NCBI RefSeq assembly: GCF_003947455.1 | Contig: NZ_QHJH01000005.1 | Coordinates: 1 to 64,000 of the forward strand | Direction: 5' to 3' | From: Streptomyces sp. WAC 04229 | Lineage (GTDB): Bacteria; Actinomycetota; Actinomycetes; Streptomycetales; Streptomycetaceae | Length of the DNA: 64,000 nt | Translations under genes and position numbers: made by a program | Notes under the pieces: generated by a model | What the model was told of the DNA's origin: nothing | The model's input: only the letters and a program-made list of their open reading frames with translations | The model's database searches: none | Part shown: one piece after another, positions 1 through 7,098 of the stretch | How positions within the stretch are numbered: position 1 is the first letter of the stretch | Layout of the letters: every line of letters starts with the position of its first letter

Positions 1-87
1 GGAGATCCCCCCGCCGCCACCCGCGCCGCCGGGACGAGCGCCGGCACCCCGGGCGTGCGGTACGACGGCCGAGACGGCAGCGGTCAC
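1..87 (-). CDS. possible N-terminus of a protein cut by the window edge
   Basis: A GTG at 87 reading leftward on the minus strand stays open to the window edge, giving about 29 residues rich in Ala, Gly and Val. It begins 19 bp after the stop of the ATP-grasp gene and could be the next gene of the same operon. The only purine-rich stretch before it lies almost against the start codon, so the start is doubtful. No family can be recognised from so short a piece. Confidence 0.25.
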   Translation of the reverse strand, partial: MTAAVSAVVPHARGAGARPGGAGGGGGIS

Positions 88-106
88 CTTCCCGGAGGCA
101 GGCCGC

Positions 107-1270
107 CTACGCCGGAGCCCCCGCGGCCGGGTCCGGTGCGGAGACGTCCAGCGGGCGGGCGGACCGCGCCGCGAGCGGGGCCGGGGCCACCGGGGCGGGC
201 GCCTGGACCGGCCCGGCGGCGAGGTCCGTGCGCTGCGGGGGCAGCGACACCGGCCGCAGGGGACGCGGGCCGGACACCACCGAGTAGTCCTGGCCCAGGA
301 ACGGCGGCTCCAGTTGGCCCGGGTCGTCGCCAAGGGCCAGCCGGACGGCAGCCCACGGCGCGTTGACCCCGCACAGCGCCAGCTGGTGCAGCCCGCCGGC
401 CGGCCGGGTGTTGACGTCCATCAGGACCGGCCGGTCCCCGTACATCCGGAACTGCACGTTGGACAGGTGGTGCAGCCCGAAGGCCTCCGCGATCCGCCGG
501 GCCGGCGCCAGCCACTGCTCGTGCAGCGTGAACCCGCGGCGGCGGCCGTTCTTGGTCCGGCCGACCGCGAGCCGCACCCGGTTGTCGGGTCCGGTGAGGC
601 AGTCCACCGACACCTCCGGCTGTTCGAGCCGCGGCATCACCAGCCAGTCGACCGGCTCCTCGGCCGCCCGCAGCGCCTCGACGACCAGCGGCAGCGGAAC
701 GGACGGGCTCGGAAACCCGTTCAGGTGCGCGAGGGAGAAGGAGTCCCGGGTGACCATCCGGAAGCCCACGCCGCCCGCGCCGGAGGCCGGCTTGAAGCAC
801 GCCCGGTGACCGTGCGCCTCCAGCTCCTCCACCGCGAGGACGAGTTCGTCGGCCGTGCGGACCCGCCACCACGGCGGCACCGGCACGCCGATCGCGCGCA
901 CCGCCTCGTAGGCGATCACCTTGTCCTGGAAGACCGCCACCGCTTCCGGGGGCGGCGCGAGCAGCGCCGTACCGGACGCCTCGAACTCGGCGCGGTGGGC
1001 CACGACCGCGGACTGGTGCAGCCGGGGCACGAACACGTCGATGCCGCGTCGCGCGCACTGGTCCAGGGCGTACTCGACGTATCCGGCCGGGGACAGACCC
1101 TCCGGCTCCAGCTCGGCGGTGTCCGCGGCGGCCAGCACCGGGGAGTCCGGGTCGCCGTGCGTGGCATGGATCTCGACGGCCCGGTCGGCGGGATTTCTGC
1201 GCAGCTGATCCATGAAGAAGACGTTCTCCGCGTACGTACGGTTGAGCCAGACGCGTACGGGAGAAACCAT
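107..1270 (-). CDS. ATP-grasp domain protein (carboxylate-amine ligase type)
   Basis: A 387-residue protein with the layout of the ATP-grasp superfamily, whose members join a carboxylate to an amine or thiol through an acyl-phosphate. An N-terminal pre-ATP-grasp region (about 1-100) is followed by ATP-binding elements around 'VFQDKVIAYEAVRAIGVPVP', a glycine-rich loop 'PASGAGGVGF', and the metal-binding segment 'VLMDVNTRPAGG' near residue 300. The C-terminal 70 residues are Pro/Ala-rich and probably disordered. I chose the ATG at 1270, where homology-like sequence starts ('MVSPVRVWLNRTYAEN') and AAAGGCGG precedes it; an earlier ATG at 1429 would add a low-complexity extension. The gene is divergent from the metallophosphoesterase. 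Substrate unknown; a peptide- or amide-forming role is inference only. Confidence 0.75.
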   Translation of the reverse strand: MVSPVRVWLNRTYAENVFFMDQLRRNPADRAVEIHATHGDPDSPVLAAADTAELEPEGLSPAGYVEYALDQCARRGIDVFVPRLHQSAVVAHRAEFEASGTALLAPPPEAVAVFQDKVIAYEAVRAIGVPVPPWWRVRTADELVLAVEELEAHGHRACFKPASGAGGVGFRMVTRDSFSLAHLNGFPSPSVPLPLVVEALRAAEEPVDWLVMPRLEQPEVSVDCLTGPDNRVRLAVGRTKNGRRRGFTLHEQWLAPARRIAEAFGLHHLSNVQFRMYGDRPVLMDVNTRPAGGLHQLALCGVNAPWAAVRLALGDDPGQLEPPFLGQDYSVVSGPRPLRPVSLPPQRTDLAAGPVQAPAPVAPAPLAARSARPLDVSAPDPAAGAPA

Positions 1271-1388
1271 GCAAGCCGCCTTTCGGGGTTCGCGGGCAGG
1301 GCGAAGCGGGCCGTGCCCGGCCAGGGGGTTGGAGGGACACCAGGGCCGCTCTGCGCGAAGGGAGAGTCGTGGCGGTGGTGTTGGGGCG

Positions 1389-1419
1389 ATCATAGGGGTA
1401 CCCGCGCCCCCGAGCGCAA
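1389..1419 (-). promoter_or_regulatory. candidate vegetative promoter for the ATP-grasp gene
   Basis: On the minus strand a TTGCGC hexamer (1414-1419) and a TATGAT hexamer (1389-1394) are separated by 19 bp. TATGAT is unusually close to the consensus -10 for such GC-rich DNA. Transcription would begin near 1382, leaving a leader of about 110 nt before the start at 1270. The spacer is a little long, so this is a prediction by eye. Confidence 0.4.
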
Positions 1420-1521
1420 CGAGCGTCACACCGATGCTCCGGGCCGGGGCGGGCCGCTCTTGTGACGGGGTGGGGGATGTGATCTCGTGGCGTGGAAGCG
1501 AGCACGCCGAAGGGGTGGGGG

Positions 1522-2391
1522 ATGACGTCGACGTCCGGTGGCCGGGAGCAGCTGTGGGCCGTCAGCGACCTGCACGTCGGATACGCGGAGAACCGGGCGC
1601 TGGTCGAGAAGATGCGGCCCGGCTCCGACGACGACTGGCTCCTGGTCGCGGGCGACGTCGCCGAGACCGTCGCCGACATCCGCTGGGCCCTCGGCACCCT
1701 CGCGGACCGCTTCCGCCGGGTCGTCTGGGCCCCCGGCAACCACGAACTGTGGACGCATCCCGAGGACCCGGTCACCCTGCGCGGCGTCGCGCGCTACGAG
1801 CACCTGGTCGAGGTCTGCCGTGAGCTGGGCGTGACCACACCCGAAGACCCCTACCCGGTGTGGGAGGGGGCGGGCGGTCCGGCGGTCGTCGCACCGCTGT
1901 TCCTGCTCTACGACTACTCGTTCCTGCCCGACGGGTGCGCCACCATGGACGAGGGGCTGGCGTACGCGCACGGCACCGGCGTGGTCTGCAACGACGAGTT
2001 CCTGCTGCACCCCGACCCGTACCCGAGCCGCGGGGCCTGGTGCCGGGCGCGGGTCGCGGACACCGAGCGCAGACTGGCCGCGCTCCCTGCGGAACTGCCG
2101 ACGGTCCTCGTCAACCACTACCCCTTGGACCGTCACCCCACCGAGGTCCTGTGGTACCCCGAGTTCGCCATGTGGTGCGGCACCGACCGGACCGCCGACT
2201 GGCACCGCAGGTTCCGGGTCGCCACGATGGTCTACGGGCACCTGCACATCCCGCGGACCACCTGGCACGAGGGTGTCCGCTTCGAGGAGGTCTCGGTGGG
2301 CTATCCGCGCGAGTGGCGCGGGCGGCCCGGTCCGCCGGGACAACTGCGCCGCATCCTGCCGTCGCCGGCGTCCGAGGAGGTCTCCCCTTGA
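1522..2391 (+). CDS. calcineurin-like metallophosphoesterase
   Basis: A 289-residue protein carrying the full set of metallophosphoesterase motifs in order: 'SDLHVG' near the N-terminus, 'GDVAE', 'PGNHEL', 'VNHYPL' and 'YGHLHI'. These supply the Asp, Asn and His ligands of a dinuclear metal centre that hydrolyses phosphate esters. The start ATG at 1522 is preceded by AGGGGTGGGG; an upstream in-frame GTG at 1492 has no comparable site. Its TGA (2389-2391) overlaps the TTG start of the phosphopantetheinyl transferase, so the two are translationally coupled. The natural substrate cannot be read from sequence; a role linked to coenzyme A or phosphopantetheine is inferred only from this coupling. 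Confidence 0.85.
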   Translation: MTSTSGGREQLWAVSDLHVGYAENRALVEKMRPGSDDDWLLVAGDVAETVADIRWALGTLADRFRRVVWAPGNHELWTHPEDPVTLRGVARYEHLVEVCRELGVTTPEDPYPVWEGAGGPAVVAPLFLLYDYSFLPDGCATMDEGLAYAHGTGVVCNDEFLLHPDPYPSRGAWCRARVADTERRLAALPAELPTVLVNHYPLDRHPTEVLWYPEFAMWCGTDRTADWHRRFRVATMVYGHLHIPRTTWHEGVRFEEVSVGYPREWRGRPGPPGQLRRILPSPASEEVSP

Positions 2392-3080
2392 CCGCTCCCC
2401 TGCTCGAGGAACTGCTGCCCGACACGGTCGTGGCCGTGGAGGCGCGCGGCCTCGACGACACCGGGCACCTCCCGCTCCTCCCGGAGGAGGAGCCGCTGAT
2501 CGCACGGGCGGTCGCGAAGCGGCGGCGTGAGTACACCGTGGTCCGGTCCTGCGCGCGCCGGGCCATGGAGAAGCTCGGCGTGCCCCCGCAGCCCGTGCTG
2601 ACCGGGGAACGCGGTGCGCCGCGCTGGCCGGACGGGCTGACCGGGAGCATGACCCACTGCGACGGCTACTGCGCCGCCGCCCTGGTCCGCCTCACCGACC
2701 TGGCCTCCCTCGGCATCGACGCCGAACCCGACGGGCCCCTCCCGGAGGGCGTCCTGGAGGGCGTGGCGCTGCCCGCCGAGAAGGAGCGGCTGCGGCTGCT
2801 GGCCGAGCGACGGCCCGGCATCCACTGGGACCGGCTGCTGTTCAGCGCCAAGGAGTCCGTCTACAAGGCGTGGTTCCCCCTCACCGGGCTGTGGCTGGAC
2901 TTCGCGGAGGCGGACATCGAGTTGGCGGTGGACCCGGTCGATCCGCGCCGCGGCACCCTGCGCGCCGCCCTCCTCGTGCCCGGCCCGACCGTGGGCGGGC
3001 GGCGCGTGACCCACTTCGACGGCCGCTGGAACGCCCGTGACGGCCTGGTCGCCTCGGCGGTCACGGTGCCGCACGCCTGA
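2388..3080 (+). CDS. Sfp-type 4'-phosphopantetheinyl transferase
   Basis: This 230-residue enzyme transfers the 4'-phosphopantetheine arm of CoA to carrier proteins of polyketide, peptide and fatty acid assembly lines. Diagnostic motifs are 'LGIDAEP' (metal-binding Asp and Glu) and 'WDRLLFSAKESVYKAW' (the W-x-x-K-E-A/S-x-x-K signature), with 'GSMTHCDGYCAAAL' upstream matching the CoA/phosphate-binding part. Length fits the Sfp class. I place the start at TTG 2388, which overlaps the upstream TGA as TTGA and has GAGGAGG 7 nt upstream; no ATG or GTG fits the family start better. The stop lies only 7 bp from the end of the convergent small gene. S. coelicolor has a stand-alone enzyme of this type in the equivalent region. 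It may serve carrier proteins encoded elsewhere; none are in the window. Confidence 0.9.
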   Translation: MTAPLLEELLPDTVVAVEARGLDDTGHLPLLPEEEPLIARAVAKRRREYTVVRSCARRAMEKLGVPPQPVLTGERGAPRWPDGLTGSMTHCDGYCAAALVRLTDLASLGIDAEPDGPLPEGVLEGVALPAEKERLRLLAERRPGIHWDRLLFSAKESVYKAWFPLTGLWLDFAEADIELAVDPVDPRRGTLRAALLVPGPTVGGRRVTHFDGRWNARDGLVASAVTVPHA

Positions 3081-3087
3081 GGGGGCG

Positions 3088-3327
3088 TCAGGGGCGGGGG
3101 TACCGGCTTCTCAGCAGCCGGAAGAACTCCTCCTCGTTCCCCGTGAGGCCCGCCGCCTGAAGGGCCCGGTCCGCCTCGGCGAGTACCGAGGGCGGGACGA
3201 TCGGCGGGCGGGCGGCGCCGGGCGGCCCCGACGCGGTGTCGAAGCCGGCCCGCACCGTGTGCAGCAGGCGCAGATAGGCCTGCACGGCGGCGCGCTCGTG
3301 GTCGGTCAGTACGGTGGCGGTGGTCAT
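3088..3327 (-). CDS. small conserved hypothetical protein
   Basis: A 79-residue acidic-helical protein beginning 'MTTATVLTDHERAAVQAYL'. A longer frame reaches 3414, but the extra 29 residues are Arg-rich and lack coding character, so I take the ATG at 3327. No cofactor or catalytic motif is visible; Leu and Ala spacing suggests a short helical bundle. It is convergent with the phosphopantetheinyl transferase. Function unknown. Confidence 0.65.
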   Translation of the reverse strand: MTTATVLTDHERAAVQAYLRLLHTVRAGFDTASGPPGAARPPIVPPSVLAEADRALQAAGLTGNEEEFFRLLRSRYPRP

Positions 3328-3465
3328 CGCCCGGCTCTCCCCACAACGACGTCGGCGGTCACGTGCCCCCGCACGGCGGTGGCACCCTTCCAGCTTGCCG
3401 TCCACCACTGACAATCCCGCCGGACCGCGCCCGGCGCACCGGCCGCAACCGCCCGCCGGGGGCCG

Positions 3466-4041
3466 TCAGCCCAGGTAGCCGAGCGACGCGCCGATCCGCC
3501 CCGCCAGATGGTCCCGCTGCACCGGACCGCGCAGGGCCGAACCCGCGAGCCACGTGCGGCACTTGCTGGCCAGCAGCAGACCGAAGGCCTCCGCCTCCTT
3601 CTCCTCGGCGAGGTCGAAGTGGGAGCGGGCGGCGACCGCGCGCACGGTGGCCCGCAGCGCCTCCTCGTCCCGGTCCGCGCCGTCCCCGCCCAGCAGCCGG
3701 GCCGCCACCGTGGCGCCCTCGACGTGGTGGCCGCCGTGCCCGGCCTTCATGTGCCACAACTCGTGCCCGAGGATCACCAACTGGTGTTCCGGCGCGGTGC
3801 GTTCCTCGACGACGACCAGGTCCCGGTCGGCCATGTCGAGCCACAGTCCGCTGGCGGTCCCGGGGGGAAAGGCGGCCATGCGGAAGACCACGGGACGGCC
3901 CCGCCGCCGGCTCATCGCCTCGCACAGTGCCGCGTACAGCTCGGTGGGCCGCGCCGGTGCGGTCAGGGACAGCTCCTCGACCAGCTCGCCGCACAGGCGG
4001 CGCATGTCCTTGCCGATGCCCACGGTTCTCCCCACGCTCAC
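3466..4041 (-). CDS. ImmA/IrrE-family metallopeptidase-like protein
   Basis: A 191-residue protein with the zinc-peptidase motif 'GHELWHMKAGHGG' and a downstream Glu-rich segment 'DLAEEKEAEAFGLLLASK' that can provide the third zinc ligand, as in ImmA/IrrE proteins that cleave or relieve XRE-type repressors. I start it at GTG 4041, which overlaps the TGA of the upstream regulator as GTGA; there is no separate ribosome site, so translation probably depends on coupling. The family is often paired with an HTH repressor in phage, mobile-element and toxin-antitoxin contexts, and that pairing is seen here directly. The target protein is inferred to be the adjacent XRE regulator. Confidence 0.75.
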   Translation of the reverse strand: MSVGRTVGIGKDMRRLCGELVEELSLTAPARPTELYAALCEAMSRRRGRPVVFRMAAFPPGTASGLWLDMADRDLVVVEERTAPEHQLVILGHELWHMKAGHGGHHVEGATVAARLLGGDGADRDEEALRATVRAVAARSHFDLAEEKEAEAFGLLLASKCRTWLAGSALRGPVQRDHLAGRIGASLGYLG

Positions 4042-4694
4042 GACTCGGGCCGCTTGACGCTCTCCAGGAGCATGTCCAGCCACTCGGCGACCTTGTCGCG
4101 GTGCTGGTCGGTGGGCAGTTGGGCGGCGCGCCAGGCGATGCCGCGCACCCCGTGGTCCTGCAGCAGCCGCTCCAGCGGGTCGTCGGCCACGGCCGCCGCC
4201 CTCCGCTCCCGGTCGGCGAGCTGCTGGAGCAACTCCTGCTCGGTGTGCTGGAGGGCGCCCACGAGCGCCTCGGGGTCCTCGGCCGTGAGGAATCCGGCGT
4301 GCACCCGGAAGAAGCGCTGCAGCGCGTCGCAGTGCTCCATGGTCGGCCGCCGGTCGCCGTTGATGAGCGCGCCCGCCTGCTGCCGGGACATGCCGGCGCC
4401 GTCGGCGATCTCCTGCTGGGTGTACTTGCGGCCGTTGGGCTTCAGCCGGGTGCGGCGCAGCAGGTCGAGCCGTTGCAGGAAACGCGTCTGCACGTCGGGC
4501 TCACCCGCGGGCCGCCCGCCGAGCAGGGCGCCGACCACGGGCTCGGGGACACCGGAGGCCGCGGACAGCCGTCCGACGTCGAAGACCTCGGCGTGCGGCA
4601 CACCGAGCCGGTCCGCGAGCGCAGCGACCCGGGCGACTACGGCGGCCGGCGCGGTGGCCGGCATGGCGCCCGGATCCTCGAAGCCACCCGTCAC
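4038..4694 (-). CDS. XRE-family helix-turn-helix regulator
   Basis: A 218-residue protein with a central helix-turn-helix: 'KYTQQEIADGAGMSRQQAGAL' is the recognition unit, followed by 'INGDRRPTMEHCDALQRFF', typical of the XRE/Cro fold. The C-terminal part is helical and acidic, perhaps for dimerisation or contact with the peptidase. I chose GTG 4694 because GGGGAG lies 6 nt upstream; ATG 4664 is a weaker alternative. It is the first gene of a two-gene unit with the ImmA-like peptidase (4-nt overlap) and is divergent from the sensor-like gene at 4926, which it may control. Confidence 0.75.
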   Translation of the reverse strand: MTGGFEDPGAMPATAPAAVVARVAALADRLGVPHAEVFDVGRLSAASGVPEPVVGALLGGRPAGEPDVQTRFLQRLDLLRRTRLKPNGRKYTQQEIADGAGMSRQQAGALINGDRRPTMEHCDALQRFFRVHAGFLTAEDPEALVGALQHTEQELLQQLADRERRAAAVADDPLERLLQDHGVRGIAWRAAQLPTDQHRDKVAEWLDMLLESVKRPES

Positions 4695-4713
4695 CGACAG
4701 CTCCCCTATGTCT

Positions 4714-4741
4714 CTCACAGGCCTCACAGGCTTCTCACAAG
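4714..4741. repeat. three CTCACA-type direct repeats upstream of the XRE gene
   Basis: CTCACAGG occurs at 4714-4721 and 4723-4730, and CTCACAAG at 4734-4741. They lie 20-47 bp upstream of the XRE start, with spacings of 9 and 11 bp, about one helical turn. They may be binding sites for the XRE protein itself; no experimental support is available from sequence. Confidence 0.4.
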
Positions 4742-4849
4742 CGGTTGCCGTGAACTCCCGGAGAGTAGCCTGCCGCTCGAACTCACATCCAGGTCTCGCC
4801 ACAACTGTGGCCTATTTCAGCCGTCAACAGGCACGAAATGCCACGATAG

Positions 4850-4879
4850 TTGACACGCCTCGCGTCGGGGCACCAGGAT
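4850..4879 (+). promoter_or_regulatory. candidate TTGACA promoter for the gene at 4926
   Basis: TTGACA (4850-4855), an 18-bp spacer and CAGGAT (4874-4879) resemble a vegetative promoter. Transcription would start near 4886, giving a leader of about 40 nt. A second -35-like TTGACG faces the other way at 4824-4829 on the minus strand, so the 230-bp gap looks like a back-to-back divergent promoter region. Confidence 0.5.
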
Positions 4880-4925
4880 CGGGACGCCGCGAGAAGGCCG
4901 CATAGGCAAGAGGGGTGACCTCCCG

Positions 4926-5588
4926 ATGGCATTTCAGGCAGGAGGGCAGCGGCCGGCGCCGCCGCCCGGCCCCGCGACCCCCGAGACCCAGGCGTATCTG
5001 CAGGACTACACCGCCCTCCTGGACGCCGTGCCCTTCCCTTCTCTCGTCGTCGACCACCGCTGGGACGTGGTCCTGGCCAACGGCGCCTTCCGGACACTCT
5101 TCCGGGGCGCAGGACCGCACCCGACGGCCATGCCGGACGACAACTTCCTGCGCTTCGTGCTGTTCCACCCGGACGCAGCCGAGGTGCTCGGTGAGCACGA
5201 GTCGAGCTGGTGCCTGCCCATGCTGGCGCACTTCGCCGCCACCCTGGAGCGGTACGGCCACGACCCGGGGCTCCAGGCGGTGCGCCGCGACATCGCCCAG
5301 GACCCGATCATGGAAGCCGCCTACCGCCAGGGCCTGCCCCACTGGATCCGTGCCGTCGGCGCCCGGGCCGTCGAACACGACGGTGCCGTACGGCCGCTGC
5401 GCCACCCCGACCCGCGCCGCGGCACCACCGAGTGCCGGGTCGTGGTCGAAACGCCCCCCGCGCTGGAGGAGTTGGGGTACACCCGGCTGACGCTCGTCCT
5501 GCGCGAGCCGCGCCGCACCCCGCACCGCCCGCAGCGCGCCCGCCGCGCCGCCGCCTCCCACCTGAGGGTCGTCCCCGCAGGCGAGTGA
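4926..5588 (+). CDS. MmyB-type ligand-binding domain protein without HTH
   Basis: The 220-residue product resembles the ligand-binding C-terminal domain of MmyB-like regulators: 'LLDAVPFPSLVVDHRWDVV' followed by 'NFLRFVLFHPDAAEVL' is the usual PAS-like core. In typical family members an XRE helix-turn-helix precedes this domain; here residues 1-20 are a Pro/Gly-rich linker and no HTH is present. The C-terminus is Arg-rich. Start ATG 4926 has AGAGGGG 10 nt upstream. It diverges from an XRE regulator that has an HTH but no such domain, so the two may act together as separated halves; that is inference. Confidence 0.65.
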   Translation: MAFQAGGQRPAPPPGPATPETQAYLQDYTALLDAVPFPSLVVDHRWDVVLANGAFRTLFRGAGPHPTAMPDDNFLRFVLFHPDAAEVLGEHESSWCLPMLAHFAATLERYGHDPGLQAVRRDIAQDPIMEAAYRQGLPHWIRAVGARAVEHDGAVRPLRHPDPRRGTTECRVVVETPPALEELGYTRLTLVLREPRRTPHRPQRARRAAASHLRVVPAGE

Positions 5589-5631
5589 ACGGCGGTACGG
5601 CCGCCCGCGGCACTGTTCCCAGCCACTGTGG

Positions 5632-5642
5632 TATGTGACATA
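5632..5642. promoter_or_regulatory. TATGT-G-ACATA operator over the hydroxyproline promoter
   Basis: A perfect 5-bp inverted repeat with a one-base centre. It overlaps a -10-like CATAGT (5639-5644) that sits 6 nt before the GTG start at 5651, where no ribosome-binding site exists. The geometry suits repression of a leaderless promoter, most likely by the GntR/FCD protein encoded at the end of this operon. Confidence 0.5.
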
Positions 5643-5650
5643 GTACTGGC

Positions 5651-6802
5651 GTGACGGAGTCGCTGACCTGCGATGTCGTAGTGGTCGGAGCCGGGATGGT
5701 GGGCGCGGCCTGTGCCTTCTACGCCGCCCGCGAGGGGCTCGACGTAATCGTGGTGGACCGTGGCCACGTGGCCGGAGGCACCACCGGAGCGGGGGAGGGC
5801 AACCTCCTCGTCTCCGACAAGGAGCCCGGCCCCGAGCTGGACCTCGCCCTGCTCTCCGCCCGCCTGTGGACCGCGCTCGCCGGGGAACTGGGCCGCGAGG
5901 TCGAGTACGAGCAAAAGGGCGGAGTCGTCGTCGCCACCACCCCCGAGGCGCTGACCGGCCTGGAGACGTTCGCCGCGGGACAGCGGGCGGCCGGGGTGGA
6001 GGCGGTGTCCGTGCCCGCCGACCGGCTGCCCGACCTCGAACCCCACCTCGCCCCCGGCCTGGCGGGCGCCGTGCACTATCCGCAGGACGCCCAGGTCATG
6101 CCCGCCCTGGCCGCCGCCCACCTGCTGCGGGCGTCCGGCGCCCGGCTGCACACCGGACGCACGGTGACCGGCTTCCTGCGCGCCCCGGACGGCGCGGTGC
6201 GCGGGGTGCGCACCGACAGGGGCGCCCTCCACGCCCCGGCGGTCGTGAACGCGGCCGGGCCGTGGGGCGGCGAAGTGGCCGCGCTGGCGGGCGTACGGCT
6301 GCCGGTCCTGCCCCGGCGCGGCTACGTCCTCGTCACCGAACCGCTGCCGCCCCGGGTGCGGCACAAGGTGTACGCGGCGGACTACGTCGCCGACGTGGCC
6401 AGCGACTCGGCGGCCCTGCAGACCTCACCGGTGGTCGAGGGCACCGCCGCCGGGCCGGTGCTCATCGGCGCCAGCCGGGAACGGGTCGGCTTCGACCGCT
6501 CCGTGTCCCTCCCGGCACTGCGGGCCCTGGCCTCCGGCGCGACCCGGCTCTTCCCCTGCCTCGCACGGGTGCGGGCCCTGCGCGCGTACGCCGGCTTCCG
6601 GCCGTACCTGCCCGACCACCTGCCGGCCGTCGGCGCGGACCCCAGGGTGCCCGGCCTCTACCACGCGTGCGGGCACGAGGGCGCCGGCATCGGCCTGTCC
6701 ACCGGCACCGGGCAGCTGGTCGCCGGGCTGCTGAGCGGCGCGCGGCCCGTCCTCGACCCGGCCCCGTTCCGCCCCGACCGCTTTCCCGAGGAGGTCCGGT
6801 GA
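5651..6802 (+). CDS. FAD-dependent oxidase subunit of a D-hydroxyproline dehydrogenase (DAO family)
   Basis: A 383-residue flavoprotein of the D-amino-acid oxidase/glycine oxidase family. The N-terminal dinucleotide fold 'VVVVGAGMVGAACAFYAA' and the C-terminal 'HACGHEGAGIGLSTGTGQ' bind FAD. Its partners downstream, a 2Fe-2S protein and an NAD(P)-type FAD protein, match the three-subunit HcnABC/LhpBEF-like dehydrogenases that oxidise cis-4-hydroxy-D-proline to pyrroline-4-hydroxy-2-carboxylate. Start GTG 5651 has no Shine-Dalgarno sequence and a -10-like hexamer just upstream, suggesting a leaderless message. The stop overlaps the next start as GTGA. Substrate assignment rests on the adjacent epimerase; hydrogen cyanide synthase or opine oxidase are the main alternatives. 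Confidence 0.8.
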   Translation: MTESLTCDVVVVGAGMVGAACAFYAAREGLDVIVVDRGHVAGGTTGAGEGNLLVSDKEPGPELDLALLSARLWTALAGELGREVEYEQKGGVVVATTPEALTGLETFAAGQRAAGVEAVSVPADRLPDLEPHLAPGLAGAVHYPQDAQVMPALAAAHLLRASGARLHTGRTVTGFLRAPDGAVRGVRTDRGALHAPAVVNAAGPWGGEVAALAGVRLPVLPRRGYVLVTEPLPPRVRHKVYAADYVADVASDSAALQTSPVVEGTAAGPVLIGASRERVGFDRSVSLPALRALASGATRLFPCLARVRALRAYAGFRPYLPDHLPAVGADPRVPGLYHACGHEGAGIGLSTGTGQLVAGLLSGARPVLDPAPFRPDRFPEEVR

Positions 6803-7098
6803 ATCCGCTGCGGCTGGTCCGGGCGCGGCCCGCGCCCCCCTTCACGGTCACCGTCGACGGCAGGCGGACCGAGGCGCTGCCCGGCCGGACGGTCGCCGCC
6901 GTGCTCTGGGCGGCCGGCGTCACCTCCTGGCGCACCACGCGGGGGTCGGGCCGCCCGCGCGGGGTCTTCTGCGGTATCGGGGTGTGCTTCGACTGCCTGG
7001 TCACCGTCAACGACCGCCCCAACCAGCGGGCCTGCCTGGTGCCGGTGCGGCCCGGCGACGTGATCCGCACCCAGGAGGGCACGGGCCATGCGGACTGA
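6799..7098 (+). CDS. (2Fe-2S)-binding subunit of the dehydrogenase
   Basis: A 99-residue ferredoxin-like protein with Cys spacing 'CGIGVCFDC' and a distant fourth Cys in 'QRACLVPV', the plant-type 2Fe-2S arrangement of HcnA/SoxD-like small subunits. It should carry electrons between the two flavoprotein subunits. Start GTG 6799 overlaps the previous TGA as GTGA, with GAGGAGG 4 nt upstream. The end overlaps the following gene by 11 nt, so the three subunits are tightly coupled. Confidence 0.8.
   Translation: MNPLRLVRARPAPPFTVTVDGRRTEALPGRTVAAVLWAAGVTSWRTTRGSGRPRGVFCGIGVCFDCLVTVNDRPNQRACLVPVRPGDVIRTQEGTGHAD

Noticed and set aside
1271..1429. N-terminal extension of the ATP-grasp protein
   Set aside because: The extra 53 residues are low-complexity and span the predicted promoter; the start at 1270 has a ribosome site.
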